A stretch of DNA of 26,992 nucleotides, taken from assembly GCA_023416335.1 (NCBI GenBank), contig JAEZHY010000262.1, positions 1 through 26,992 on the forward strand. The letters run 5' to 3'. The notes under the pieces were generated by a model. The model saw nothing but the letters and a program-made list of their open reading frames with translations. It did no database searches and was not told where the DNA came from. Source of the DNA: Pseudomonadota bacterium (GTDB lineage Bacteria > Desulfobacterota > Syntrophobacteria > Syntrophobacterales > Syntrophobacteraceae). Positions 7,085-14,845 of this stretch are shown here, one piece after another; the stretch's first letter is position 1, and every line of letters starts with the position of its first letter. The position numbers and the translations under genes were made by a program.

Positions 7085-8113
7085 ATGAATTCAAATGACA
7101 AGCGGTTCGTTCACCGCGTCCTTATTACGATAGGGCTGAATTTGGCGGCAGTACTGATTCTGCTTCTGCTGTGGTACGTCCAGCAGGTGATATATCTCCT
7201 GTTTGCCGGCTCCCTGGCAGCAATCTTTTTACGCGGCGTCGGAAACAGGATCCACCGAAAAACCCGTTTGCCGCTCAACTGGTGCCTCGTGCTCATTCTT
7301 CTCGTGCTGGCCAGCCTGGGATTCCTGGTGGTCTTTTTCCTTGGTCCCAATATAGCCGATCAAATGCACCAGTTTGTTGAGAAGATCCCGGGCACACTGC
7401 AAAAAGCGAACGAGGCGCTCGCCCACAGTTACTGGAGAAGGTTCATTCCAATGCCGCTGTCTGAACCCGGAAAAACTGCCGGCGGCCTCGCGGCCCTTGC
7501 AAAGAACGCAACGGGCTTTGTATTTACCACCGTGGAGGTCGTCATTGCCGTTATCGTATTTGTATTCTCCGGGCTTTTCATGGCTTTTAATCCAAACCTC
7601 TACATACGCGGAATTATTCTCCTGCTCCCACCGAAGTATAGAAACCGGGGCCGGGAGGTGATTCATGCCATAGGCGATAAACTGCGGTGGTGGCTTGTCG
7701 GCAGGTTTATAGACATGGTTCTCGTCGGTATTCTCTCGACCACCGGCCTCTGGCTCTTGAATGTCCCTCTGGCGTTGACCCTGGGATTACTGGCCGGCCT
7801 GCTGACTTTTATTCCAATTCTAGGTCCGATCGCGTCGGCATTTCCTGCCATTATGATCGCTTTCTCCACGAGCTTAACGCAGGCTCTTTATGTTGTTCTG
7901 CTTTATACAGGGATTCATGTAATAGAAGGGTACATCGCAACGCCTCTCATTCAGCAAAGAACCGCCAGTTTGCCTCCCTTGCTGACCCTGGTTGCAGTGA
8001 TCGTAATGGGCATTCTTTCCGGAGTCCTGGGAATCATCCTCGCAACTCCGATCACCCTGGTTGCGCTGGTACTCATTCAAATGCTTTATGTCGATGAGAT
8101 CTCCTCCGAGTGA
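7085..8113 (+). CDS. AI-2E family transporter (PerM/TqsA-like membrane protein)
   Basis: This 342-residue protein has the AI-2E family plan: helices near 10-30, 32-50 and 62-86, a soluble stretch (about 90-145) with the family's G-P-N-I-A-D-Q-x-x-x-F-V-x-x-I-P, then five C-terminal helices with F-I-P-I-L-G-P-I and L-A-T-P-I-T. ATG 7085 follows GGGTGGAG at good spacing. The frame is open back to 6995, but that part lacks family sequence. Members export diverse small molecules or ions (AI-2, Na+/H+ antiport in some); the substrate cannot be told from sequence. A second, divergent copy is at 13771-14832. Confidence 0.88.
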   Translation: MNSNDKRFVHRVLITIGLNLAAVLILLLLWYVQQVIYLLFAGSLAAIFLRGVGNRIHRKTRLPLNWCLVLILLVLASLGFLVVFFLGPNIADQMHQFVEKIPGTLQKANEALAHSYWRRFIPMPLSEPGKTAGGLAALAKNATGFVFTTVEVVIAVIVFVFSGLFMAFNPNLYIRGIILLLPPKYRNRGREVIHAIGDKLRWWLVGRFIDMVLVGILSTTGLWLLNVPLALTLGLLAGLLTFIPILGPIASAFPAIMIAFSTSLTQALYVVLLYTGIHVIEGYIATPLIQQRTASLPPLLTLVAVIVMGILSGVLGIILATPITLVALVLIQMLYVDEISSE

Positions 8114-8154
8114 CCGGCGTGAACGACGCGTGTAGAGAACAGGAAGAGGATTTC

Positions 8155-8610
8155 TTATTTTCCGGCAGGTTTAACCGTTATCTCTCCTGTCATATGAAAT
8201 ACTTCGTGCAATTTACAAAAATATTTGTACTTTCCCGGGATGGTAAAGGTATGCCGGTACGTGTCGCCCGGCATGATGCCTCCTGAACTGAACGGCTCCG
8301 CACCGGGTGGGACGGCGACATCTTTGGGGTAGTTTGCCGAGTCGGGAATATCGGTTACCGTGTGGACCTCTTTTGTCTTGTTCTTCCATTCAACGGTGTC
8401 GCCAACCCTGATAGTCACTCGTTTGGGTTCGAATTTGAAGCCGTTTGAAATCGAAATGTACTGTACATTTTCGGAAGAATCCGCGTTCGTCAGGATGAAA
8501 ATTGATGAATTCCCTGCGGACATGCTTCTGCCGCCCATGGCTGCAAAAACATGAATACTCCATAGTGTGGAAACAGAAACCAAAATCAAAAATAGTCCGG
8601 GATATTTCAC
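8155..8610 (-). CDS. Secreted cupredoxin (plastocyanin/azurin-like blue copper protein)
   Basis: This 151-residue protein has a signal peptide (about 1-24) and a cupredoxin domain from about 50 to 148. Type 1 copper ligands are visible: His83 in E-V-H-T-V-T, then Cys132, His135 and Met140 in F-C-K-L-H-E-V-F-H-M. The N-terminal strand F-x-P-x-x-V-T-I-R-V-G-D-T-V-E-W is typical of plastocyanin-like domains. It starts at GTG 8610 with AAGGAA upstream. Such proteins carry single electrons in the periplasm. With the cytochrome operon 1.8 kb away it could be an electron donor or acceptor for that chain, but it is transcribed separately and on the other strand, so this is only a possibility. Confidence 0.88.
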   Translation of the reverse strand: MKYPGLFLILVSVSTLWSIHVFAAMGGRSMSAGNSSIFILTNADSSENVQYISISNGFKFEPKRVTIRVGDTVEWKNKTKEVHTVTDIPDSANYPKDVAVPPGAEPFSSGGIMPGDTYRHTFTIPGKYKYFCKLHEVFHMTGEITVKPAGK

Positions 8611-8763
8611 TTTTCGTTCCTTTCCTCTACCGATTCCTGCAACTCCAGGATGTGATCCTTGTCCTTGGCCCCTTCTGTTCTTAAAGGTAATTATAGAGCG
8701 CGTTGTTCACTTCACATTTTGAAATCGTCGACCGAACTCGGTTGATCAGGGGATAGCAAAGTT

Positions 8764-9213
8764 GTGTTTAGAAGAAGAAAAACAGGTAATGAACACGGCA
8801 GGAAAAAAGACGAGACCTCAATAGGCAGCGGTCTACGTTATTTATACATGATAATCGCCGGCCAAGTCGCATTCGTTTTGGGAATTCTGGTCGTGATAAT
8901 GGTGATAGGAAAGGTGATCTCTACTCCGGGCTGGGTTTTTCTTGCGGCTTTTCTGCTTTTTGCTGCGGCACTGGTTCACATCTATCGGAAAGCAAAGCGT
9001 CAATTTCGCGAACTCAAGGATGCCCTCAGCCGTTTGGACCTCTCGGACCGCAGTGTGGAAATTTCGGTAATGGGCGGGCTGCTTACTCTGAAAATCGAGC
9101 AGAAGCCCACCCCGAACCTGCTTGAATCCCCTGCCCTTATTGCCGAATCTCCGCTGCTCATTCCGGATTCGCAAAAGAAATCAGGCGAGCAAGGTACATC
9201 CTTGTCTCACTAG
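8764..9213 (+). CDS. Two-helix membrane protein, unknown function
   Basis: This 149-residue protein begins at GTG 8764 after AGGGGAT. A basic N-terminus (R-R-R-K) is followed by helices at about 30-50 and 55-75, a charged amphipathic stretch K-A-K-R-Q-F-R-E-L-K-D-A-L-S-R-L, a strand-rich V-M-G-G-L-L-T-L-K-I-E and a Pro/Ser tail. No catalytic motif is seen and I do not recognise the family. It is transcribed divergently from the cupredoxin, with 153 bases between. Start choice is moderate, because a Met near residue 29 could also begin a shorter protein. Confidence 0.6.
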   Translation: MFRRRKTGNEHGRKKDETSIGSGLRYLYMIIAGQVAFVLGILVVIMVIGKVISTPGWVFLAAFLLFAAALVHIYRKAKRQFRELKDALSRLDLSDRSVEISVMGGLLTLKIEQKPTPNLLESPALIAESPLLIPDSQKKSGEQGTSLSH

Positions 9214-9242
9214 ATTTATTGGTGAATAGGATTTGCCGGCTC

Positions 9243-9419
9243 TCAGGTCAGTTTCGGAGAATTGTCCAAAGTCTCGTAATCGGGCATCCCTTCAAAGATC
9301 TGCCCCCCCGTTTCCCATTCGCCGTTGTTGCAGATTCTACAGCTACCGTCGGGATCACACATCTCCGCTCCGTGGCTGTATTCTTCATCTTTGTACCAGC
9401 AAGGCTTTACTCCGACCAT
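9243..9419 (-). CDS. 58-residue Cys-rich small protein with a CWY..YS.GA motif (DUF1496-like)
   Basis: ATG at 9417-9419 (minus) follows a near-perfect GAGGGAGG ribosome binding site, and the frame ends in TGA at 9243-9245. The product begins M-V-G-V-K-P-C-W-Y-K-D-E-E-Y-S-H-G-A, then C-D-P-D-G-S-C-R-I-C-N-N-G-E-W. Cysteines are at 7, 21, 27 and 30. The C-W-Y-x(4)-Y-S-x-G-A ... C ... G-x-W pattern recalls DUF1496-type small proteins, but there is no signal peptide and the four cysteines could hold a metal. The good ribosome binding site and the patterned cysteines support a real gene. Its function is unknown. Confidence 0.65.
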   Translation of the reverse strand: MVGVKPCWYKDEEYSHGAEMCDPDGSCRICNNGEWETGGQIFEGMPDYETLDNSPKLT

Positions 9420-9465
9420 TTTTGCCTCCCTCTACAATAAGATAACCATTGAGATAGGTACTCGG

Positions 9466-9479
9466 ATTTGCAAGCAAAT
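9466..9479. promoter_or_regulatory. Short inverted repeat upstream of the Cys-rich gene, possible operator
   Basis: ATTTGC-AA-GCAAAT is a perfect six-base inverted repeat with a two-base centre, located 47 bases upstream of the 9419 start. Its size suits a dimeric repressor site, but a repeat this short can arise by chance. Confidence 0.25.
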
Positions 9480-9573
9480 GGGATTATTGCAGGGAGGTCG
9501 GTGAGAATGCGAGGCGAGAAAGCGGGGGATTCACTAATATGGAGGAGAAAGTAATATTATCGAAGCAGCCCCA

Positions 9574-10368
9574 TTAAGAAATTGGCGGCAGGGCATCATC
9601 ATTTCGCCTCTCAAGACCCCCCGGGTCCGGCATATCGGAAGGCAGGCGATGGGTAGAGTCGGGGTCTCGCTCCAATCTGTACTTTTCGAGCCGGAATTGA
9701 TGCTCCATAAGTTTCACCGACAACCTGTAGCGCAGAAAGGAAATCCATAGAAAGAAACAAACCAGACCGCCCAGAGGCGCCAGAACAATCCACTTTGCCT
9801 GCCTGACCGTTTCGACCGTCAAACCTGCCAACTCCCTGAGCAGGTTCGGAACCATCCAGAACAGCAGCGCACCCAGGGCGATGAGAACTCCCAGGAAGAA
9901 GACAAAATACCTGTTGAGTATCGCCGTCACGAAAAAAGGGAAAACATGGCCGCCCGTCACGAGAGAATGTGATTCAGATTGCGTTTCTCCTCCATCCAGC
10001 AGATGGAGATAGACCTTGACGAGGTATGCCACAAGCAGGATCAATACTACCGGAACTCCAACCGATGCAGATATCCAGGCTCTGACCGGGAAAGGTTTAT
10101 CTATGGTGCTGACCTCCACATCGTAGTTATTGAGGTTGCCGAACTTGCTTTCGAGATATCCCCTGTCGACCAGGCTGCCGACAGTACGACTGACGACGTG
10201 CCCGCTTTTATCCCTTATCTCTATTACCGGTTTTTGACCTGAAGTACTGCTGAAAGCGATAAAAATGAGCAACTCTATGCCGAAAAGAATGGCAACACTG
10301 AAACCAAGGGAAACCAGCATGGTGCTTTTCTTATTGAAAATATCGCAAAGGCGAATTCCGGAACTCAT
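9574..10368 (-). CDS. Membrane protein with an extracytoplasmic domain, unknown function (paralogue of 26593-26992)
   Basis: This 264-residue protein has an N-terminal helix (about 17-38), a roughly 70-residue extracytoplasmic domain with I-E-I-R-D-K-S-G-H-V-V and K-P-F-P-V-R-A-W, then helices at about 103-122, 145-170 and 190-212, and a basic C-terminal coil (L-M-E-H-Q-F-R-L-E-K-Y-R-L-E-R-D). I chose ATG 10368, preceded by CAGAGGA; the frame is open back to 10464, but that stretch lacks a ribosome binding site and overlaps no family sequence. The first half matches the plus-strand protein starting at 26593 in order and pattern. No known domain recognised. Confidence 0.75.
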   Translation of the reverse strand: MSSGIRLCDIFNKKSTMLVSLGFSVAILFGIELLIFIAFSSTSGQKPVIEIRDKSGHVVSRTVGSLVDRGYLESKFGNLNNYDVEVSTIDKPFPVRAWISASVGVPVVLILLVAYLVKVYLHLLDGGETQSESHSLVTGGHVFPFFVTAILNRYFVFFLGVLIALGALLFWMVPNLLRELAGLTVETVRQAKWIVLAPLGGLVCFFLWISFLRYRLSVKLMEHQFRLEKYRLERDPDSTHRLPSDMPDPGGLERRNDDALPPIS

Positions 10369-10638
10369 GGCTCTATTCCTCTGAGGAAAACTCTCGTAAA
10401 AACGGAGTATGACGCAGGCGAATAAAGGATCGCTAATACACTCTGAGTAAACAGGCTCAAGCAATAATCCCCGAAAAGGGCAAAGAGGCGACGTCCATGG
10501 CCGAGGCTGGACATCTTTTGATGCTGTATGTCTGCCATGTCTAAATCGTAATCAGCAAAACAGGGGATGCAAGCTTGGGGACGGGCCGATGGAGCCGGTC
10601 CGGTTCTTTCCGGTGGGTTTTTTGTCTTGAACAGACCG

Positions 10639-11955
10639 CTAGTAGTCGTCAAAATTCATGGCGTGTTCTGCTGAATTGATTTTGCGCTGGGAGAGATTGA
10701 TGGCCCAGGAAACTATGTCCCCCCGACTGATCGGAAATGAAAGTCTCGCCAGCATAGACGGGAAATTGTAGAATCTGCGGTACATACCTCTCACATTATC
10801 CTCCAGCTCTCCGGGGGTGTAATGTTTCGGTATGAAGTGGCAGATGATGCCCGGCGACCTGTTTATCCTGGAAGGATCGATCAGACGACCTTCCGCAAAC
10901 ATCCGGTCATACAGCGGGGTCCCTATGTTGGGCGTCAACAGATTGAAATATGCTACCGGGACTCTATTTTTCATCAGGAATTCGAGCGAAGCTTCAAAGC
11001 TGCTCCTGTCATCCGTATCATAGCCAAATACCATATTGAGAGAATAACTGATCCCCCTTTTTCGGAGATTTCCAAGAATCTCTTCGTACTGTTTGATCTT
11101 GTTGGCCCTTTTGTTCATTCTGGCCAGAGTCGAATGGTTGATGCTTTCCAGACCAATATTGACGTGTAAAAGGCCGCTTCGTACGGCAAGATCCATAAAC
11201 TGCCGGTTTCGGCACAGATATGCGGACCACAGGGCAGACCATCGGATCTTCAGAGGGATAAGGGCCTCCATGAGTTCCATTGTATGCGATTTCTTTCCTA
11301 CGAAGGTACTGTCTGCAAACAGGACGTATTTTGCTCGACTCGCTTTTAACTCTTCAATCACGTCCTGTACCGCTCGGAAGCGATACTCCTTTCCCAGGTA
11401 AAAGCGTTCGGAGCAGAAGTCACATTTGAACGGGCATCCTCGGGATGTCTGAACCGCGAAGAACTTGAACTTTCCGAAATTGCTGAAATCCAGGAGATCA
11501 TACCGCGGGAAAGGAAGGTCCTTCAGATCGTGGAGTGTATCCGCCCGGTATAATCTCCGAAGCCGGCCGTTTGCCGCATCCCGGAGCATCTTCGGCCAGA
11601 TAGTTTCTCCCTCCCCTATTCCCACCGAATCGCAGTGGTCCGCGGCCTCTTCCGCGAAGAAATATGTATGCGGGCCGCCCATAATGACGGGTACGCCTCT
11701 GTCCCTGAAGCGATCCGCAATTTCATAAGCTGGGCCGGAATTGAGGGTCCATGTAGTTATTGCTACAAGGTCGGTCGGAGTGCCGTAACTGATGTCGGTA
11801 AACTCCTGGTCAATGAGTTGTACATCCCATCCTTTGGGAGTCAGTGCGGCAAGATAAGGCAAGGACAACCCTATCAGGTTTTTCCTCTCCTTCCGCAGCT
11901 TGCGGCCCGGCCCACTCAAGTGGTGAGGGGCCGGCTTGATGATGGTCAGCTTCAT
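10639..11955 (-). CDS. B12-binding-domain radical SAM protein
   Basis: This 438-residue protein has an N-terminal Rossmann-like cobalamin-binding domain (about 1-140; L-S-L-P-Y-L-A-A-L-T-P, V-M/I-G-G-P-H-T, G-I-G-E-G-E). A radical SAM core follows with CPFKCDFC (174-181), the CX3CX2C ligand set for the 4Fe-4S cluster that cleaves S-adenosylmethionine. V-N-I-G-L-E-S and M-N-K-R-A-N are also typical of the core. The base-off DxHxxG motif is not evident, as in many relatives. Members include HpnR, HpnJ and BchE and make methylations or ring changes in lipids and pigments. The substrate here is unknown. It stands alone, 683 bases from the nearest upstream minus-strand start. The ATG at 11955 lacks a strong ribosome binding site. 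Confidence 0.88.
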   Translation of the reverse strand: MKLTIIKPAPHHLSGPGRKLRKERKNLIGLSLPYLAALTPKGWDVQLIDQEFTDISYGTPTDLVAITTWTLNSGPAYEIADRFRDRGVPVIMGGPHTYFFAEEAADHCDSVGIGEGETIWPKMLRDAANGRLRRLYRADTLHDLKDLPFPRYDLLDFSNFGKFKFFAVQTSRGCPFKCDFCSERFYLGKEYRFRAVQDVIEELKASRAKYVLFADSTFVGKKSHTMELMEALIPLKIRWSALWSAYLCRNRQFMDLAVRSGLLHVNIGLESINHSTLARMNKRANKIKQYEEILGNLRKRGISYSLNMVFGYDTDDRSSFEASLEFLMKNRVPVAYFNLLTPNIGTPLYDRMFAEGRLIDPSRINRSPGIICHFIPKHYTPGELEDNVRGMYRRFYNFPSMLARLSFPISRGDIVSWAINLSQRKINSAEHAMNFDDY

Positions 11956-12187
11956 TTCCGGTAGCCCTTCGAGGGAAGGAGACAGCGGTGTACTATACCT
12001 CAGAACGAGTGTGACATTGCGAAGTTATCTGTAAAAGCAGGTACTTCTATATGCGCAAGTTAAGATGCATCCGGATTCTTTTCAACAATTGGTCCGGAGA
12101 TAATAGACATCTTCGGTTGCTCTGGACCACAGCATTCAGGGAGTGAGTTCATCCTGGAAAGATCTTAGGGTCTGAAAGGACAATTGG

Positions 12188-12793
12188 TCAGGCCGCTTTC
12201 TCCTTATTTCCTTCGGATCCTGCCATAGCCGCGGACAGGACCACCTCCATTGCCTGCGGCACAGTCATATCCAGGGGCTTTAACGCTTGCCGCGGTAAGT
12301 AGATCGTAAAACCACCCAACTGGTAGCTCAGTGGTACATACACGGCCACAATATCGCTTCTTGCTCTTCCGGCAAAGGCAGGGATCGACTCAGCCGTTAT
12401 GAAACCAATGAGATGAACGTCCTCCCGCAAAGTCACCAGTACCACCTGCTTGGCGTGCTCTTCCCTCTGTCCCGCCATAGAAATCGATCGAATCAAATCC
12501 CTGGTTCCCTTATACATGGTCTTCATAAACGGAACCCTCTCCACTTGGCGGCCGACAAACTGAGTGACCTTGTAGCCGGAATGCCCTTTGTCCATATACC
12601 TACCGATAAAATAGAGCAAAATGATCGAGCCGATGATTCCCATACCTGGTATGTACCCGGGAAGGATCAACCTGAGAATGCTACCGGTAAGATGCTCAAG
12701 AAGCGACAATAACCAATAGGCAACAATAAAGCTGAACAGGAAGGGAATAAGAACGGCGAGTCCCCTCCAGACGGTTCTCCAAAAATGCTTCAT
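12188..12793 (-). CDS. DUF502 family membrane protein
   Basis: This 201-residue protein starts at ATG 12793, preceded by GAGGTG at good spacing; a GTG three codons earlier is less well placed. Two helices (about 10-32 and 50-68) are followed by G-R-Q-V-E-R-V-P-F-M-K-T-M-Y-K-G and an S-Y-Q-L-G-G-F-T-I-Y-L-P segment. The I-P-x-x-x-x-I-Y..K-x-x-x-D-x and G-G-x-x-x-x-V-P-x motifs of DUF502 are recognisable in these. DUF502 proteins are common in bacteria and plants (COV-like) and their biochemistry is unresolved. Upstream of it is a 327-base gap with divergent genes, so it likely has its own promoter. Confidence 0.85.
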   Translation of the reverse strand: MKHFWRTVWRGLAVLIPFLFSFIVAYWLLSLLEHLTGSILRLILPGYIPGMGIIGSIILLYFIGRYMDKGHSGYKVTQFVGRQVERVPFMKTMYKGTRDLIRSISMAGQREEHAKQVVLVTLREDVHLIGFITAESIPAFAGRARSDIVAVYVPLSYQLGGFTIYLPRQALKPLDMTVPQAMEVVLSAAMAGSEGNKEKAA

Positions 12794-13120
12794 CCTTTTC
12801 ACCTCTTCCTTAAAGATAATGCCGTCCTTTGGGACTGCCTGAATATCGCGGGCGATAACCGCCGCTTTCTGTGTGTGGGTTGGTGAGCGCGGATGGCTCC
12901 CCTTCCTCTCTGCCGCTCAGCTTAAATGTAAGCCGGAGGTGATTATCAAAAGCCTGATGACTATTTTCGTTCCATAAATATTTCATTGCTGCGGGAACAG
13001 ATTGATCCGCTGCAAACCTTATATGAGGCAGTTGCCTCTGAGGATTCAATTCAACGTTCCGGCAACATGTTTCGAATATGCCGGATGGAACCTCTCCAGT
13101 TCTGAGGGCCGAGTAATCTC
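12794..13120. other. Gap without a gene, divergent region
   Basis: These 327 bases lie between the divergent DUF502 and glycosyltransferase genes. Minus-strand frames run through it, but they lack ribosome binding sites and recognisable protein sequence. The only support I see is the DUF502 ribosome binding site (CACCTC on the plus strand, about 12800-12805). No convincing hairpin or repeat. Confidence 0.45.
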
Positions 13121-13753
13121 ATGACCAGTATCTTGATTCCATGGATAAGGGGAAAGGGAGTTCGAGTATGTATCGAAGCCGTCCAGAGCAATGCCGGCAT
13201 CGATCCCGGGGAATACGAAATTGTTGAGGCAGAAGATGAGGACAGGATCGGGCTTCCAAGGATGCTCAAGAAGTTGGTCGGACTCAGTCGGGGAAAAAGG
13301 GTAATGTTTTTGGCCGATGATTGTATTCCGCAACCGGATTTCCTGAGAAATGCCCTCTCCACCATGGAGAAAATGCAGGATGGGTGGGGACTGGTCGGAT
13401 TAAATGATGGATTTCAAAACGGCAATAGAGTTGCCACTCATTTCCTTGGCGATAAAAGGCTGCTCCCTCTTCTCGACGGTGAATTTTTCAGCACTGCCTA
13501 CTACCACTGTTGGGCCGACTGGGAACTTACGACGCGGTGCAGGAAGCTCGGAAGATATGTCTGGGCGGAGAGCGCCCGGATTGTCCACAACCATCCCGGA
13601 ATCCAGAGCATCAGGGTCATGGCGAGGGACCCCGATTACCGCCGGGTATACATTTCCGGACATTTTTTCTTGGACTATCTGACCTATTTGAGAAGAAAGC
13701 TGAGGGGCTGGAACTCGCCGGAAACGCACAATAGCCGTTTGGACATCTGCTGA
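13121..13753 (+). CDS. Short glycosyltransferase family 2-like protein
   Basis: This 210-residue protein has the start of a GT-A fold (S-I-L-I-P-W at 3-8, Y-E-I-V-E-A at 32-37), an acidic pair in F-L-A-D-D-C-I-P (64-70), W-A-D-W-E-L (131-136), and a late V-H-N-H-P (155-159). These match the DXD and acceptor-site features of family 2 enzymes, which transfer sugars from nucleotide sugars. It is short for the family, without membrane helices, so it may be a minimal or partly reduced member. ATG 13121 lacks a strong ribosome binding site. It lies 17 bases before the AI-2E permease, so the two may be co-transcribed. Donor and acceptor cannot be told. Confidence 0.65.
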   Translation: MTSILIPWIRGKGVRVCIEAVQSNAGIDPGEYEIVEAEDEDRIGLPRMLKKLVGLSRGKRVMFLADDCIPQPDFLRNALSTMEKMQDGWGLVGLNDGFQNGNRVATHFLGDKRLLPLLDGEFFSTAYYHCWADWELTTRCRKLGRYVWAESARIVHNHPGIQSIRVMARDPDYRRVYISGHFFLDYLTYLRRKLRGWNSPETHNSRLDIC

Positions 13754-13770
13754 TTCTCTACCGGGCTCCT

Positions 13771-14832
13771 ATGACTCCTTCCAATATCCCGAATATCGAA
13801 CGCAAAGAGCTGAAATCGCGAGAATGGAGATGGTGGCTCTTCTTTGCTCTTTTCCTCGGGATAACCATGTACCTGCTGCGTTCGGTCCTGATCCCGTTCT
13901 TCCTGGCAGGCGCACTTACATACCTTTTGGGTCCCGTGGTTCGCTGGCTGGTTAGGAAACTGCACCTGCCGAGATGGGCGGCGATCCTGATCGTCTATGT
14001 GACCCTGATCGGAATCCTGGCAGCATGCGTAATCCTGATCGGTCCTACGCTGAAAAAGGAGATGACCAATTTTGTCAACAACTTGCCCCAGACGGTCAAA
14101 CGGCTTTTTGTAGAGGCATTTGGAGGTGAGCAAATTCAGCTTATGGGCAAATCGATCACCGCTGACGCTGCAGCCAAGGGCTTGCTGGAAGAATTACAAA
14201 ATGCACTCGGGCCGGTCGGATTGCTCAAACCGGCTGTGATCGGAATCGAGATAATTGCCGGGTTCTTCCTTTCCCTCGCGTTGCTTCTCTTCATGCTGAT
14301 CGGGGGAGCAGGCCTCAGGCAGGGTATTCTCAACCTCTTCCCGCGTAACAGGCAGGCCCAGGTTCTGTTCTTCGCCGTGGAGATCAACCATGTCCTGGGG
14401 CGATATGTCCGAGCGCTTGCCCTGATAGTTGCCTATGCCGGCCTGACGGCCTGGATCGGGCTCGGCCTGATAATCAAGATACCATATGCAGCTCCGATTT
14501 CTGTTTTTACCGGGCTCATGGAACTAGTCCCGATTGTGGGGCCGGTTATGTCCCTTTTCCTCTCGATTCTCGCGGCTTTCGTTTCGGGAGGCTTCATAAA
14601 GATGCTGGAAGCAGGCGGAGTCTACGGCGTGATGCGTCTGACAACTGACAATTTCATCGCACCGATAATATTGGGAAAGGCTGTTTCCCTGAATCCCATA
14701 GTGGTCATATTCGCCTTTCTCGCAGGCGGGACTTTATTCGGCGTACTCGGATTTCTGCTCGCAATTCCGATCGCGGCGTCGGTAAGGGTGGTAATCGAGA
14801 ACTGGTCTCGTGCTCCCAGACTTCGAACATGA
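13771..14832 (+). CDS. AI-2E family transporter (second copy)
   Basis: This 353-residue protein has the AI-2E plan: paired N-terminal helices (about 23-41 and 43-65, with R-S-V-L-I-P-F-F-L-A-G), a soluble stretch with G-P-T-L-K-K-E-M-T-N-F-V-N-N-L-P, and C-terminal helices with L-V-P-I-V-G-P-V and L-A-I-P-I-A-A. It is clearly divergent from the copy at 7085-8113, so it is not a recent duplicate. The gene follows the glycosyltransferase with a 17-base gap. It converges on the acetyltransferase with 13 bases between stops. Substrate unknown. Confidence 0.87.
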   Translation: MTPSNIPNIERKELKSREWRWWLFFALFLGITMYLLRSVLIPFFLAGALTYLLGPVVRWLVRKLHLPRWAAILIVYVTLIGILAACVILIGPTLKKEMTNFVNNLPQTVKRLFVEAFGGEQIQLMGKSITADAAAKGLLEELQNALGPVGLLKPAVIGIEIIAGFFLSLALLLFMLIGGAGLRQGILNLFPRNRQAQVLFFAVEINHVLGRYVRALALIVAYAGLTAWIGLGLIIKIPYAAPISVFTGLMELVPIVGPVMSLFLSILAAFVSGGFIKMLEAGGVYGVMRLTTDNFIAPIILGKAVSLNPIVVIFAFLAGGTLFGVLGFLLAIPIAASVRVVIENWSRAPRLRT

Positions 14833-14845
14833 CCGGGCCAGCCGC

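Noticed and set aside
10590..10626. CCGG-rich stretch followed by six T residues, possible terminator
   Set aside because: The arms do not pair beyond four bases, and the T-run would serve a plus-strand transcript, for which there is no gene nearby.
10365..10652. Open frame of 95 codons on the minus strand between the radical SAM and membrane protein genes
   Set aside because: It overlaps the start of the membrane protein gene's ribosome binding site, has Pro/Arg-rich random-looking sequence and no good ribosome binding site. It stays a weak possibility.
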